Positions 56,918 to 64,000 of a stretch of DNA of 64,000 nt are shown one piece after another; the first letter of the stretch is position 1, and each line of letters opens with the position of its first letter. The stretch covers positions 310,001-374,000 of the forward strand of contig NZ_JAIEZV010000001.1 of assembly GCF_019599545.1 (NCBI RefSeq). The letters are read 5' to 3'. Under the pieces are notes generated by a model. That model saw nothing but the letters and a program-made list of their open reading frames with translations. It had not been told where the DNA came from and searched no databases. A program made the translations under genes and the position numbers. The DNA comes from Halobacillus sp. Nhm2S1 (GTDB lineage: Bacteria > Bacillota > Bacilli > Bacillales > Halobacillaceae).

Positions 56918-57775
56918 CTACCTCTCAAAAACAAATCTTTTTAATTTATCTACAAATGATCGTGGGGACGATTGAAGATGACCCTCGTTCAAGTAACTTT
57001 GCACCAATTTCTCAATGGCACGGCTCACACTACTATTAGGTCTGTCAATCACAAATGGCCGTTGCTTGTTAACCGCTTCAATTACAGACCTGTCATCAGG
57101 TAAAACACCTAATAGAGTCACTTCTGAATCTAAGAATCTCTTGACTACGAGCGATAGACGATCGAAAGTAGCCCTGCCATTTTTTTCGCTAAGTGAACGG
57201 TTTACTAGGATTTTAAGCGGCAGATTTTTGTCTTTATGTACCAGGTGCTTGATCATCGCGTAACCGTCCGTGATCGAAGTTGGTTCTGGTGTAGTCACAA
57301 CGATCACCTCATGGGCCGAGCTGATAAAATTCAGGCTGTCTTGAGTGGCACCCGCGCCCATGTCAAAGAGGATGTAATCAAAAGATTTGGCAAGCTTTTC
57401 GTATTCGTCTTGGAAATAGGTGAATTTTTCTTGGTCAAGTTCAAAAATGTGGGAGAGTCCCGAACCACCAGCGATATAAGGTAAGGATTCTGGTCCTAGT
57501 TCAATAATATCATGGATCGACATCTCTTCCCGAAATAAGTCGACAAATGTTCGTGTAGGTGACTTCCCCATTAAAATATCGATGTTTCCCATTCCGATAT
57601 CTAAATCAAAAATCAATACCTTCTTCCCATTTTTCATGAGCTGCAATGCAAAGTTGATAGAAAAATTCGATTTCCCCACTCCACCTTTTCCACTTGCAAT
57701 GGCTATGGTTTTAGCTTGTGGTTTCCCTTCCAGTTCCTGCATTCGTCTGCGAAGGATTTCAGCTTGATCTTTCAT
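56918..57775 (-). CDS. flhG: Flagellar number regulator FlhG (YlxH, MinD-like ATPase)
   Basis: 285-residue ParA/MinD-type ATPase. A short N-terminal helix with DQAEILRRR matches the motif by which FlhG activates the FlhF GTPase; the deviant Walker A IASGKGGVGKSNF follows, then DLDIGMGNIDI and a C-terminal amphipathic segment (VDKLKRFVFER) that may bind membrane. The ATG at 57775 has GGAGGGG 7 bp upstream and overlaps flhF by 17 nt; a TTG at 57781 is less likely. Confidence 0.95.
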   Translation of the reverse strand: MKDQAEILRRRMQELEGKPQAKTIAIASGKGGVGKSNFSINFALQLMKNGKKVLIFDLDIGMGNIDILMGKSPTRTFVDLFREEMSIHDIIELGPESLPYIAGGSGLSHIFELDQEKFTYFQDEYEKLAKSFDYILFDMGAGATQDSLNFISSAHEVIVVTTPEPTSITDGYAMIKHLVHKDKNLPLKILVNRSLSEKNGRATFDRLSLVVKRFLDSEVTLLGVLPDDRSVIEAVNKQRPFVIDRPNSSVSRAIEKLVQSYLNEGHLQSSPRSFVDKLKRFVFER

Positions 57776-58868
57776 CTGCAAACCCCTCCATCACTTCTCT
57801 TGCAAGACCCATAGCGGAGGCTGTTTTAATATCGTCTGGTACATTTTGACCATCTGTTAAATAAGCAACTCCTACATGATGAGTCAAGACCATATTAACG
57901 GCATTTCCCTTTCTTGCGGTTTCATCCACTTTCGTGAAAATCAACTGATGGATCGGAATATCCTTAAATTGTTCGAAGATCTCGCTCATGTCTGTGAATT
58001 TACTCGTCAGTCCTAATACAAGAAAATTATCCGATTCCTCGTCAAAATCAATCATCTTTTGAAGTTCTTGGATGAAAGCTGGATCCCTAAAATTCCTTCC
58101 AGCGGTATCCACAAGTACGAGGTCGAAATCTTGAAAGCGTTTCTTAGCTTTCTTATAGTCTTCCATGCTATAGGCAACTTCGAGAGGTATATCGAGGATC
58201 TTTGCATACGTCTTCAATTGATCGATGGCAGCAATCCGGTAAGTATCTGTTGTGATAAACCCTACTTTAAGTTGATGATTTAACGAAGCATCCGCCGCGA
58301 GTTTCGCGAGCGTTGTTGTCTTCCCAACACCCGTTGGCCCTACTAAATGGATGAATTTCTTATCAAAAGCAGGCTTGCCAAACCCCTTTTGTTTCATAGA
58401 CTCATACAATTCCATTCTCAGGAGGTTTTCAATCTCGGCTAAATCGTCAAAGCTGCCTCCCATCTCTAACAGACGTTCCATCACATTTCCGGCCACATCT
58501 TCAGAGACTTCCTGACCCAATAGGAACTGATAGGCCATTTCAAGCTTCTCAGGATAGGCTTCCTTAGGGTTTTGGATGAGGGACCTTAGATTTTTCAACT
58601 CTTCCATGATTTCACGATTGGGATTGACCGGCGCTGCAGATTTTCCCTCTCTCTCCTCCGTTTTTGCAGCCAGATCTGTCATTTGTTGATGCTCCTCCGA
58701 AGGGTCAATGGCAGCAATAACTTCTGTGAACTCTTTTTTGAAAAGCCCTAGAAATCCACCCGATTTCTTTACTTTGGAATTAAGGATCACTGCATCGGTT
58801 CCTAATTCGGCTCTTACTTTTTTCATGGCTTCCGGCATTGTTGCAGCTTGGAATTTTTTCACTCTCAC
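57759..58868 (-). CDS. flhF: Flagellar-placement GTPase FlhF
   Basis: 369-residue SRP-type GTPase setting flagellar position. A basic N-terminal B domain (MRVKKFQAATMPEAMKKV) precedes the N domain and the G domain with VGPTGVGKTTTLAKL near residue 178, DTYRIAAIDQLKTYA and DTAGRN. The start is a GTG at 58868 overlapping the flhA stop by 4 nt (GTGA). Partner gene flhG follows. Confidence 0.96.
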   Translation of the reverse strand: MRVKKFQAATMPEAMKKVRAELGTDAVILNSKVKKSGGFLGLFKKEFTEVIAAIDPSEEHQQMTDLAAKTEEREGKSAAPVNPNREIMEELKNLRSLIQNPKEAYPEKLEMAYQFLLGQEVSEDVAGNVMERLLEMGGSFDDLAEIENLLRMELYESMKQKGFGKPAFDKKFIHLVGPTGVGKTTTLAKLAADASLNHQLKVGFITTDTYRIAAIDQLKTYAKILDIPLEVAYSMEDYKKAKKRFQDFDLVLVDTAGRNFRDPAFIQELQKMIDFDEESDNFLVLGLTSKFTDMSEIFEQFKDIPIHQLIFTKVDETARKGNAVNMVLTHHVGVAYLTDGQNVPDDIKTASAMGLAREVMEGFADERSS

Positions 58869-60895
58869 GCTACATTCACCACCCCTACACTCTGGACTTC
58901 GACCGTTGGATCTAATTCGTTATAAGATAATACAACGACTTGTGGCAAGAAACGATCGAGAAGTTGCTTTACATACATCCGTACCGCTGGTGAGCATAGA
59001 AGAATGGCGGTCTCTTCCTGTAAGGACATTTGTTCGACTTGTTCTGCAATGGCTGAAATAATGGTTTGCTGACTTTCAGGATCAAGAGCTAAATAACTTC
59101 CATGCTCCGTCTGTTGAATATGATCAGCTATGATCTTTTCTACTTTTCCGGAAACGGTAATGACTTTTACTAATTGATTGTCTTTTTTATACTGGTTCGT
59201 AATCTGCGCAGACAATGATTGTCTCGCATATTCAGCTAACAGCTCTGTATCATTGGTCATTTTGGCAAAATCAGCGAGCGTTTCAAATATGACAGGAAGA
59301 TTTTTCACTGATACATTTTCCCGCAGTAATTTCGCAAGTACTTTTTGTACATCTCCGACACGAAGTGGATCTGGTGTCACTTCTTCTACTAAAATTGGGT
59401 AAGATTCTTTCAAATGGTCGATGAGCTGTTGTGTTTCCTGTCTTCCGAGCAACGCATGCGCCTGCTGTTTAATCACTTCTGTAATATGTGTCGAAACGAC
59501 AGATGGTGGATCCACAACCGTATAACCCGATAATTCTGCTTCATCTTTCTGGTCCTCTGTAATCCATTTAGCTGGAAGGCCAAACGCAGGTTCCTGGGTT
59601 TCGATGCCGTCAATTCCATCATCATCTCCTGGACTCATCGCTAAGTAATGGTCCAATAACAGTTCTCCTTGAGCTACTACGTTGCCTTTCACTTTAAGAC
59701 GGTATTCATTCGGATTCAGTTGGATGTTGTCTCTTATCCTCACTACAGGGATGACAATGCCTAGTTCAATCGCCAGCTGCCTCCGGATCATGACGATCCT
59801 GTCTAGAAGATCCCCTCCCTGGTTCGTATCCGCAATCGGGATTAAGGCATAACCAAATTCAAACTCAATCGGATCCATGCTAATCAAGTTCACTACACTT
59901 TCTGGTGATTTCATTTGATCGCTCTCCGCTTCATCCATCTCTTCTGGCTCTTCGAATTCCGGTTCTTTTTCCTGTCGGGATAACCAATATCCCCCGAAAG
60001 CGAGAACAGCAGCAATCAGAGTGGTCAGGAAGAATGGAATCGGAGTCAAACCAAGCAGGAAAATGGTCGCTGCAGCAATGTAAAGCAACTTCGGATACCG
60101 CAGCAGCTGACTTGTGACATCTGAACTCAAATTCCCTTCGGAAGCCACTCTCGTTACGACAATCCCAGTCGCTGTCGAGATGAGGAGAGCAGGGATTTGA
60201 CTGACGAGGCCGTCCCCAACTGTTAAACGCATGTATGTATCAATCGCTTCGCTGAAAGACATTCCCATCTGGACCATACCGATGATCAAACCGAAGATAA
60301 TATTGATTAAAACGATAATGATTCCAGCGATCGCATCTCCTTTAACGAATTTACTCGCCCCGTCCATCGCTCCATAGAAGTCGGCTTCATTTTCAATTTT
60401 CGCCCTGCGTTCTTTTGCCTGGTGTTCATTAATCATTCCTGCATTGAGGTCTGCATCAATGCTCATCTGTTTCCCTGGCATTGCGTCCAATGTAAAACGG
60501 GCCGCAACTTCAGAAACTCTCTCGGCACCTTTTGTGATGACAAGAAATTGGATGATGACTAAAATCACGAAGACTACAAACCCGACTAGTGGGTTGCCCC
60601 CGATGACGAACGTTCCAAATGTCGCAATGACTCCCCCGGCTTCTGCCTCTGAGAGAATGGAACGTGTGGTGGAAACGTTCAACCCCAACCGGAATAAAGT
60701 AAGTAATAATAACAAAGTCGGGAAGACGGCAAACTGCAAGGCTTCATCCATGTTCATGGACACAAGGATGACAATAAGGGCAAGGGTAATATTGATCAGT
60801 ATGAAAAAGCTAAGGAGCCACCCAGGCAATGGTATGACAAGCATGACGATAATTAAAATCACGCCGATAAGAACAGATAAATCTCTTGCTGACAT
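58865..60895 (-). CDS. flhA: Flagellar export gate protein FlhA
   Basis: 676 residues: eight predicted membrane helices in the first 310, including the conserved cytoplasmic FHIPEP-type region (TLDAMPGKQMSIDADLNAG), then a large cytoplasmic domain that forms the nonameric ring receiving chaperone-substrate complexes. Length matches the family. It follows flhB by 16 bp and is coupled to flhF. Confidence 0.98.
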   Translation of the reverse strand: MSARDLSVLIGVILIIVMLVIPLPGWLLSFFILINITLALIVILVSMNMDEALQFAVFPTLLLLLTLFRLGLNVSTTRSILSEAEAGGVIATFGTFVIGGNPLVGFVVFVILVIIQFLVITKGAERVSEVAARFTLDAMPGKQMSIDADLNAGMINEHQAKERRAKIENEADFYGAMDGASKFVKGDAIAGIIIVLINIIFGLIIGMVQMGMSFSEAIDTYMRLTVGDGLVSQIPALLISTATGIVVTRVASEGNLSSDVTSQLLRYPKLLYIAAATIFLLGLTPIPFFLTTLIAAVLAFGGYWLSRQEKEPEFEEPEEMDEAESDQMKSPESVVNLISMDPIEFEFGYALIPIADTNQGGDLLDRIVMIRRQLAIELGIVIPVVRIRDNIQLNPNEYRLKVKGNVVAQGELLLDHYLAMSPGDDDGIDGIETQEPAFGLPAKWITEDQKDEAELSGYTVVDPPSVVSTHITEVIKQQAHALLGRQETQQLIDHLKESYPILVEEVTPDPLRVGDVQKVLAKLLRENVSVKNLPVIFETLADFAKMTNDTELLAEYARQSLSAQITNQYKKDNQLVKVITVSGKVEKIIADHIQQTEHGSYLALDPESQQTIISAIAEQVEQMSLQEETAILLCSPAVRMYVKQLLDRFLPQVVVLSYNELDPTVEVQSVGVVNVA

Positions 60896-60911
60896 AGGGT
60901 CTACTCCTTTC

Positions 60912-62000
60912 TTACATTTTTCTTTCTAATTGATAAACATAAGCCAATACTTCCGCAACAGCTTTATAAAACTGCTCATCAATTGGCTGGTCGATTTCGG
61001 AATGCTGGTACAAAGCTCTTGCCAGCGACCTGTTTTCCACGGTCACTACGTTATTGGATTTCGCCACTTCCTTGATTTTCAAAGCGATAAAGTCCACGCC
61101 CATCGCCACCACATAAGGAGCATCTGATTTCGCTTCATCATATTTGATGGCAATCGCATAGTGTGTCGGATTGGTTATGACGACGTCGGCATCAGGGACC
61201 TCACTCATCATCCTCGCCGCAGACATTTGACGCTGCTTCTCCTTAATTTTAGCTTTGATTTGAGGATCACCTTCGATGTTTTTATGTTCATCTTTGATGT
61301 CTTTTTTGGACATGCGGATATTTTTTTCATGGTCGTATTTTTGATAGGTATAATCAAGGACCGATAAGATCAGCAATGCTAAAGCAGATGCAAGCCCCAT
61401 AACGGTTGTAATCGTTCCGAAAAAAGTCAGCGCATCTCCCACCGATTTTTGCGACATCATCATCATTTGGTCTTTATTAACCCAAATGATAGCGAAAGTG
61501 ATGACCCCGACCATACTGATTTTTAAGAGCGATTTCAGGAGCTCGACCAATGCCCTTGCTGAGAAAATTCTCTTTGCCCCTTTGATGGGATCCAATTTTT
61601 TCAAATCCATTTTCAGAGGTTCACCTGTAAACATAATTCCCACCTGAAGTAGATTGGAAGCAACCCCGGCAACAATCGCCACCCCCATAATCGGTGCGAT
61701 GATCTTTGATATTTCCATTGTCATCTCTACAAACATGGCATGGGTCTGTTCTTGAGAAAGATCTTTATGTATGTATTCATTAAAGGCCATTTTGTACATG
61801 CCTTTGAGTGTTCCTTCCATATAGCCACCGAGAAGGAAAAGTGTTCCGAATATAAGGAGAAGCAAAAAGCCTGTATTCACATCCTGACTCTTCGGAACCT
61901 GTCCTTTTTTTCTCGTATCTTCACGTTTCTTAGGTGTTGCTTTTTCAGTTTTCTCATCCGCAGCAAAATACTGAAGATCAACCTTTAACCAAACCATCAT
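60912..62000 (-). CDS. flhB: Flagellar export switch protein FlhB
   Basis: 362 residues: a basic N-terminus (EKTEKATPKKREDTRKKGQ), four membrane helices and a cytoplasmic domain with the autocleavage site NPTH (VITNPTHYAIAIKY), which controls the switch from hook to filament export. ATG at 62000 with GGGAGG 6 bp upstream. It lies 2 bp after the fliR stop. Confidence 0.98.
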   Translation of the reverse strand: MMVWLKVDLQYFAADEKTEKATPKKREDTRKKGQVPKSQDVNTGFLLLLIFGTLFLLGGYMEGTLKGMYKMAFNEYIHKDLSQEQTHAMFVEMTMEISKIIAPIMGVAIVAGVASNLLQVGIMFTGEPLKMDLKKLDPIKGAKRIFSARALVELLKSLLKISMVGVITFAIIWVNKDQMMMMSQKSVGDALTFFGTITTVMGLASALALLILSVLDYTYQKYDHEKNIRMSKKDIKDEHKNIEGDPQIKAKIKEKQRQMSAARMMSEVPDADVVITNPTHYAIAIKYDEAKSDAPYVVAMGVDFIALKIKEVAKSNNVVTVENRSLARALYQHSEIDQPIDEQFYKAVAEVLAYVYQLERKM

Positions 62001-62002
62001 TC

Positions 62003-62779
62003 TCAGCCTCCCAATACTTGCATAAGGTCTCGCATTGTCGTCAGCATCGTTTCAAATAAATTCCTTATGAGCATTACGTAAAAAGTCATCGCAATGACAA
62101 GCACAGAAAGGGCAACAAAGATTTTCAAAGGTAAACCAACAACAAAGACATTCAATTGAGGAACAGTTCTCGCTATAATGCCGAGAGCGATATCCACTAA
62201 AAACAGACACCCTACGATGGGAATGGCCATGAGAAAGGCGATGACGAACATTTGGTTGAAAGATTGGATGACAAACATAATCCAATCTTCTTCTCTTAAT
62301 GGTAAAAATTGGTCCAACGCAATCAGTTCATAGCTGTAAAACACGCCGTCAATCATTAAATGGTGCCCATCAACAGCTAATATAAATAAAAGCGTGATGA
62401 TATATAAATACTGCCCGATCAATGGACTTTGAGCACCGGTCTGCGGATCAATCACATTAGCAATGGCAAAACCCATCTGAAAATCGATGAAACCACCAGC
62501 AATTTGTATTGCAGAAAGAATGATGTAAGCTAAAAGACCGACACCGATTCCCACGGCCATTTCTTTGAACAGCAAAAGAAAATACTCTCCGTCTATGATT
62601 AGTTCAGGGGCAGGAACCGTGAAATACATAATCGCAGCTAAGAAAAAGCTGAACGCCACTTTATGTCTCGTCGGAACTGTCCGATATGAAAAGAGAGGCA
62701 GCGTTACGAAGAAAGATGTAACCCTGACTAATATAAGCAAAAACGCTGGCACGTTGGCCCCATTTATTGTATCCAGCAT
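62003..62779 (-). CDS. fliR: Flagellar export gate protein FliR
   Basis: 258-residue membrane protein with about six helices, part of the FliP-FliQ-FliR export channel. Typical segments are FILVRVTSFFVTLPLFSYRTVP and IGQYLYIITLLFILAVDGHH. The order fliP-fliQ-fliR-flhB is conserved. ATG at 62779, one base after the fliQ stop. Confidence 0.96.
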   Translation of the reverse strand: MLDTINGANVPAFLLILVRVTSFFVTLPLFSYRTVPTRHKVAFSFFLAAIMYFTVPAPELIIDGEYFLLLFKEMAVGIGVGLLAYIILSAIQIAGGFIDFQMGFAIANVIDPQTGAQSPLIGQYLYIITLLFILAVDGHHLMIDGVFYSYELIALDQFLPLREEDWIMFVIQSFNQMFVIAFLMAIPIVGCLFLVDIALGIIARTVPQLNVFVVGLPLKIFVALSVLVIAMTFYVMLIRNLFETMLTTMRDLMQVLGG

Positions 62780-62780
62780 A

Positions 62781-63050
62781 TTATCCCACCAGGATGTTCA
62801 AGTTGTTAAAAATATTGGCGGTGAATTCGACCATATTGGTAAGCATCCACGGTCCAAAGACTATAAGACCGATCATAACCGCTACGATTTTTGGTATAAA
62901 TGCAAGCGTCTGTTCCTGAATCTGCGTAGTTGCCTGGAAAATACTAACGAGCAATCCGATCGCAAGTGCCAAAATCAATAAGGGGCCAGATATGAGGAGG
63001 ACGGTATATATGCCTTCTTTTGCAAATGAGATCACCATATTACTGTTCAT
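62781..63050 (-). CDS. fliQ: Flagellar export gate protein FliQ
   Basis: 89 residues with two hydrophobic helices (YTVLLISGPLLILALAIGLLV and AVMIGLIVFGPWMLTNMVEF) joined by the conserved QATTQIQEQTLAFIPK loop. Full length for the family. It lies 18 bp after fliP. Confidence 0.97.
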   Translation of the reverse strand: MNSNMVISFAKEGIYTVLLISGPLLILALAIGLLVSIFQATTQIQEQTLAFIPKIVAVMIGLIVFGPWMLTNMVEFTANIFNNLNILVG

Positions 63051-63068
63051 TCTTTAAACCTCCGATCA

Positions 63069-63734
63069 TTAAAAGCCTTCCAATAATGATTTTGATATTA
63101 AGTACCAACCATCCACCAAAACAAAGAGTAGAATCTTAAATGGCAAGGAAATCATGACTGGTGGAAGCATCATCATTCCCATAGACATAAGTACACTCGC
63201 AACAGCCATGTCGATGACGAGAAACGGAACAAAAATCATGAATCCCATTTGAAATGCCGTTTTCAATTCACTGATGGCAAAGGCGGGGACCAGAGTCGTG
63301 AGCGGGACATCTTGAATGCTCTCCGGTGCTTCCAAACCTGAATAGTTCATAAATAAAGCCAGATCCTTTTGTCTAGTATGTTTCCCCATGAATTCTTTCA
63401 TAGGTTCACTCGCTTCCTCATAGGCTTCATCCAACGTGATCTCTTCATTAAAGAGCGGTGTCAGGGCTTGTTCATTCACTTCCTGAAAAGTAGGAGCCAT
63501 GATAAAGAATGTGAGGAATAAGGCGATACCAACGAGGACTTGATTGGGGGGCATGGATTGAGTAGCCAAAGAAGTCCTGACAAAAGACAAAACGATCAAA
63601 ATTCTCGTAAAGCTTGTCATTAATATTAAGATTCCCGGGGCCAAGGACAACACCGTCAGTAATAAAAGCAGCTTGACCGATGTAGCCACACTTTCCGGGT
63701 CGGAACTTGAGAAGATATCAATGAATTCATTCAT
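63069..63734 (-). CDS. fliP: Flagellar export gate protein FliP
   Basis: 221 residues with four membrane helices. The conserved LAPGILILMTSFTRI near residue 35 and SLATQSMPPNQVLVGIALF are present, and VPFLVIDMAVASVLMSMGM is the C-terminal signature. The ATG at 63734 follows GGAGGG and overlaps the fliO stop by 8 nt; reading further to 63758 would add an unmatched Arg-rich start. Confidence 0.97.
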   Translation of the reverse strand: MNEFIDIFSSSDPESVATSVKLLLLLTVLSLAPGILILMTSFTRILIVLSFVRTSLATQSMPPNQVLVGIALFLTFFIMAPTFQEVNEQALTPLFNEEITLDEAYEEASEPMKEFMGKHTRQKDLALFMNYSGLEAPESIQDVPLTTLVPAFAISELKTAFQMGFMIFVPFLVIDMAVASVLMSMGMMMLPPVMISLPFKILLFVLVDGWYLISKSLLEGF

Positions 63735-64000
63735 GCTCAGAATCCCTCCTCTTCTCATCCATCACTTTCTTCCTTTTATTTTTCATATCACTCAATTGAT
63801 TCTCAAACAGCTGCTGAAACTGAATGGAAGAGGGGGTTCCCGCTTCCTGCCGGTCTTCTTTCCATTTGTCTGTCCATTTTTTTAAATTCCATTGAGGGGA
63901 TGACCCTCCGTTCAATTCTTGATTTATCAACGTCTGCTTTGTCTCTTCTTCAGTAATTTCTGTAATGATTTGTACCGTTTCCCCTACACCTAGAATAAAG
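63727..64000 (-). CDS. fliO: Flagellar biosynthesis protein FliO/FliZ, C-terminal part
   Basis: Ninety-odd residues of the 3' end; the 5' end lies beyond the window. The first visible residues FILGVGETVQIITEI match the small beta domain that follows the membrane helix in FliO-type proteins, and the rest is a charged tail ending KKVMDEKRRDSEHE. FliO assists assembly of the FliP ring. Its stop overlaps fliP by 8 nt, so the two are coupled. In B. subtilis the gene is called fliZ. Confidence 0.85.
   Translation of the reverse strand, partial: FILGVGETVQIITEITEEETKQTLINQELNGGSSPQWNLKKWTDKWKEDRQEAGTPSSIQFQQLFENQLSDMKNKRKKVMDEKRRDSEHE

Noticed and set aside
1-64000. tRNA, rRNA, CRISPR array, prophage, transposase, toxin-antitoxin or defence genes
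   Set aside because: I scanned both strands by eye for these and saw no convincing candidate; the window is core genome with dispersed gene-free repeats.

Overview
The window reads as chromosomal backbone of a moderately halophilic, endospore-forming, motile member of the Bacillaceae. Three things point there: near Bacillus subtilis-like gene order across the rny-recA, ymf, dap/dpa, nusA-infB, polC-proS, rpsB-frr and fla/che blocks; acidic linkers in several proteins; and moderate GC. Halobacillus or a close relative is my best guess from the proteins, but the genus cannot be fixed by eye. All recognised genes lie on the minus strand, so transcription runs from high to low coordinates.

In transcription order the window opens inside the fla/che operon (64000-50412): fliO tail, fliP, fliQ, fliR, flhB, flhA, flhF, flhG, cheB, cheA, cheW, cheC, cheD, a small membrane protein of unknown function, sigD and swrB. 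This covers the flagellar export gate, flagellar positioning, chemotaxis signalling and the flagellar sigma factor. It is followed by rpsB-tsf-pyrH-frr (ribosomal protein, elongation factor, UMP kinase, ribosome recycling), uppS-cdsA-dxr-rasP (isoprenoid, phospholipid and membrane protease functions), proS, polC, and the rimP-nusA-rnpM-ylxQ-infB-ylxP-rbfA-truB translation/transcription cluster, then rpsO and pnp. Next come ylxY-ymxH, the spore dipicolinate synthase pair dpaAB behind a clear sigma-K promoter, and asd-dapG-dapA for aspartate-family and diaminopimelate synthesis. After these lie tepA-ylzJ-spoIIIE, ymfC, a guanosine-type ABC importer (nupN-O-P-Q), ymfF-ymfH-ymfI, ymfJ, ymfK, rodZ-pgsA-cinA, recA and the start of rny.

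Most intergenic spaces hold intrinsic terminators, which mark transcription-unit ends well. Recognisable control elements are a LexA-type box over the recA promoter, a sigma-K promoter for dpaA, a perfect -35 promoter for rny, promoters with structured leaders for rpsO and rpsB, and a terminator-like hairpin in the spoIIIE leader.

The main accessory content is a family of gene-free intergenic repeats. Two long copies (16497-17085 and 20621-21142) lie in opposite orientation and bracket spoIIIE-ylzJ-tepA. Copy B has 22-bp terminal inverted repeats, and copy A is interrupted by a separate 120-bp palindromic insertion. A third, truncated end lies downstream of polC (36341-36415). Copy B occupies the place where rnjB sits in B. 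subtilis, and ribF and mlpA are also missing from their usual slots. I found no phage, CRISPR array, tRNA, rRNA or defence system; the repeat family is the best candidate for something undescribed.
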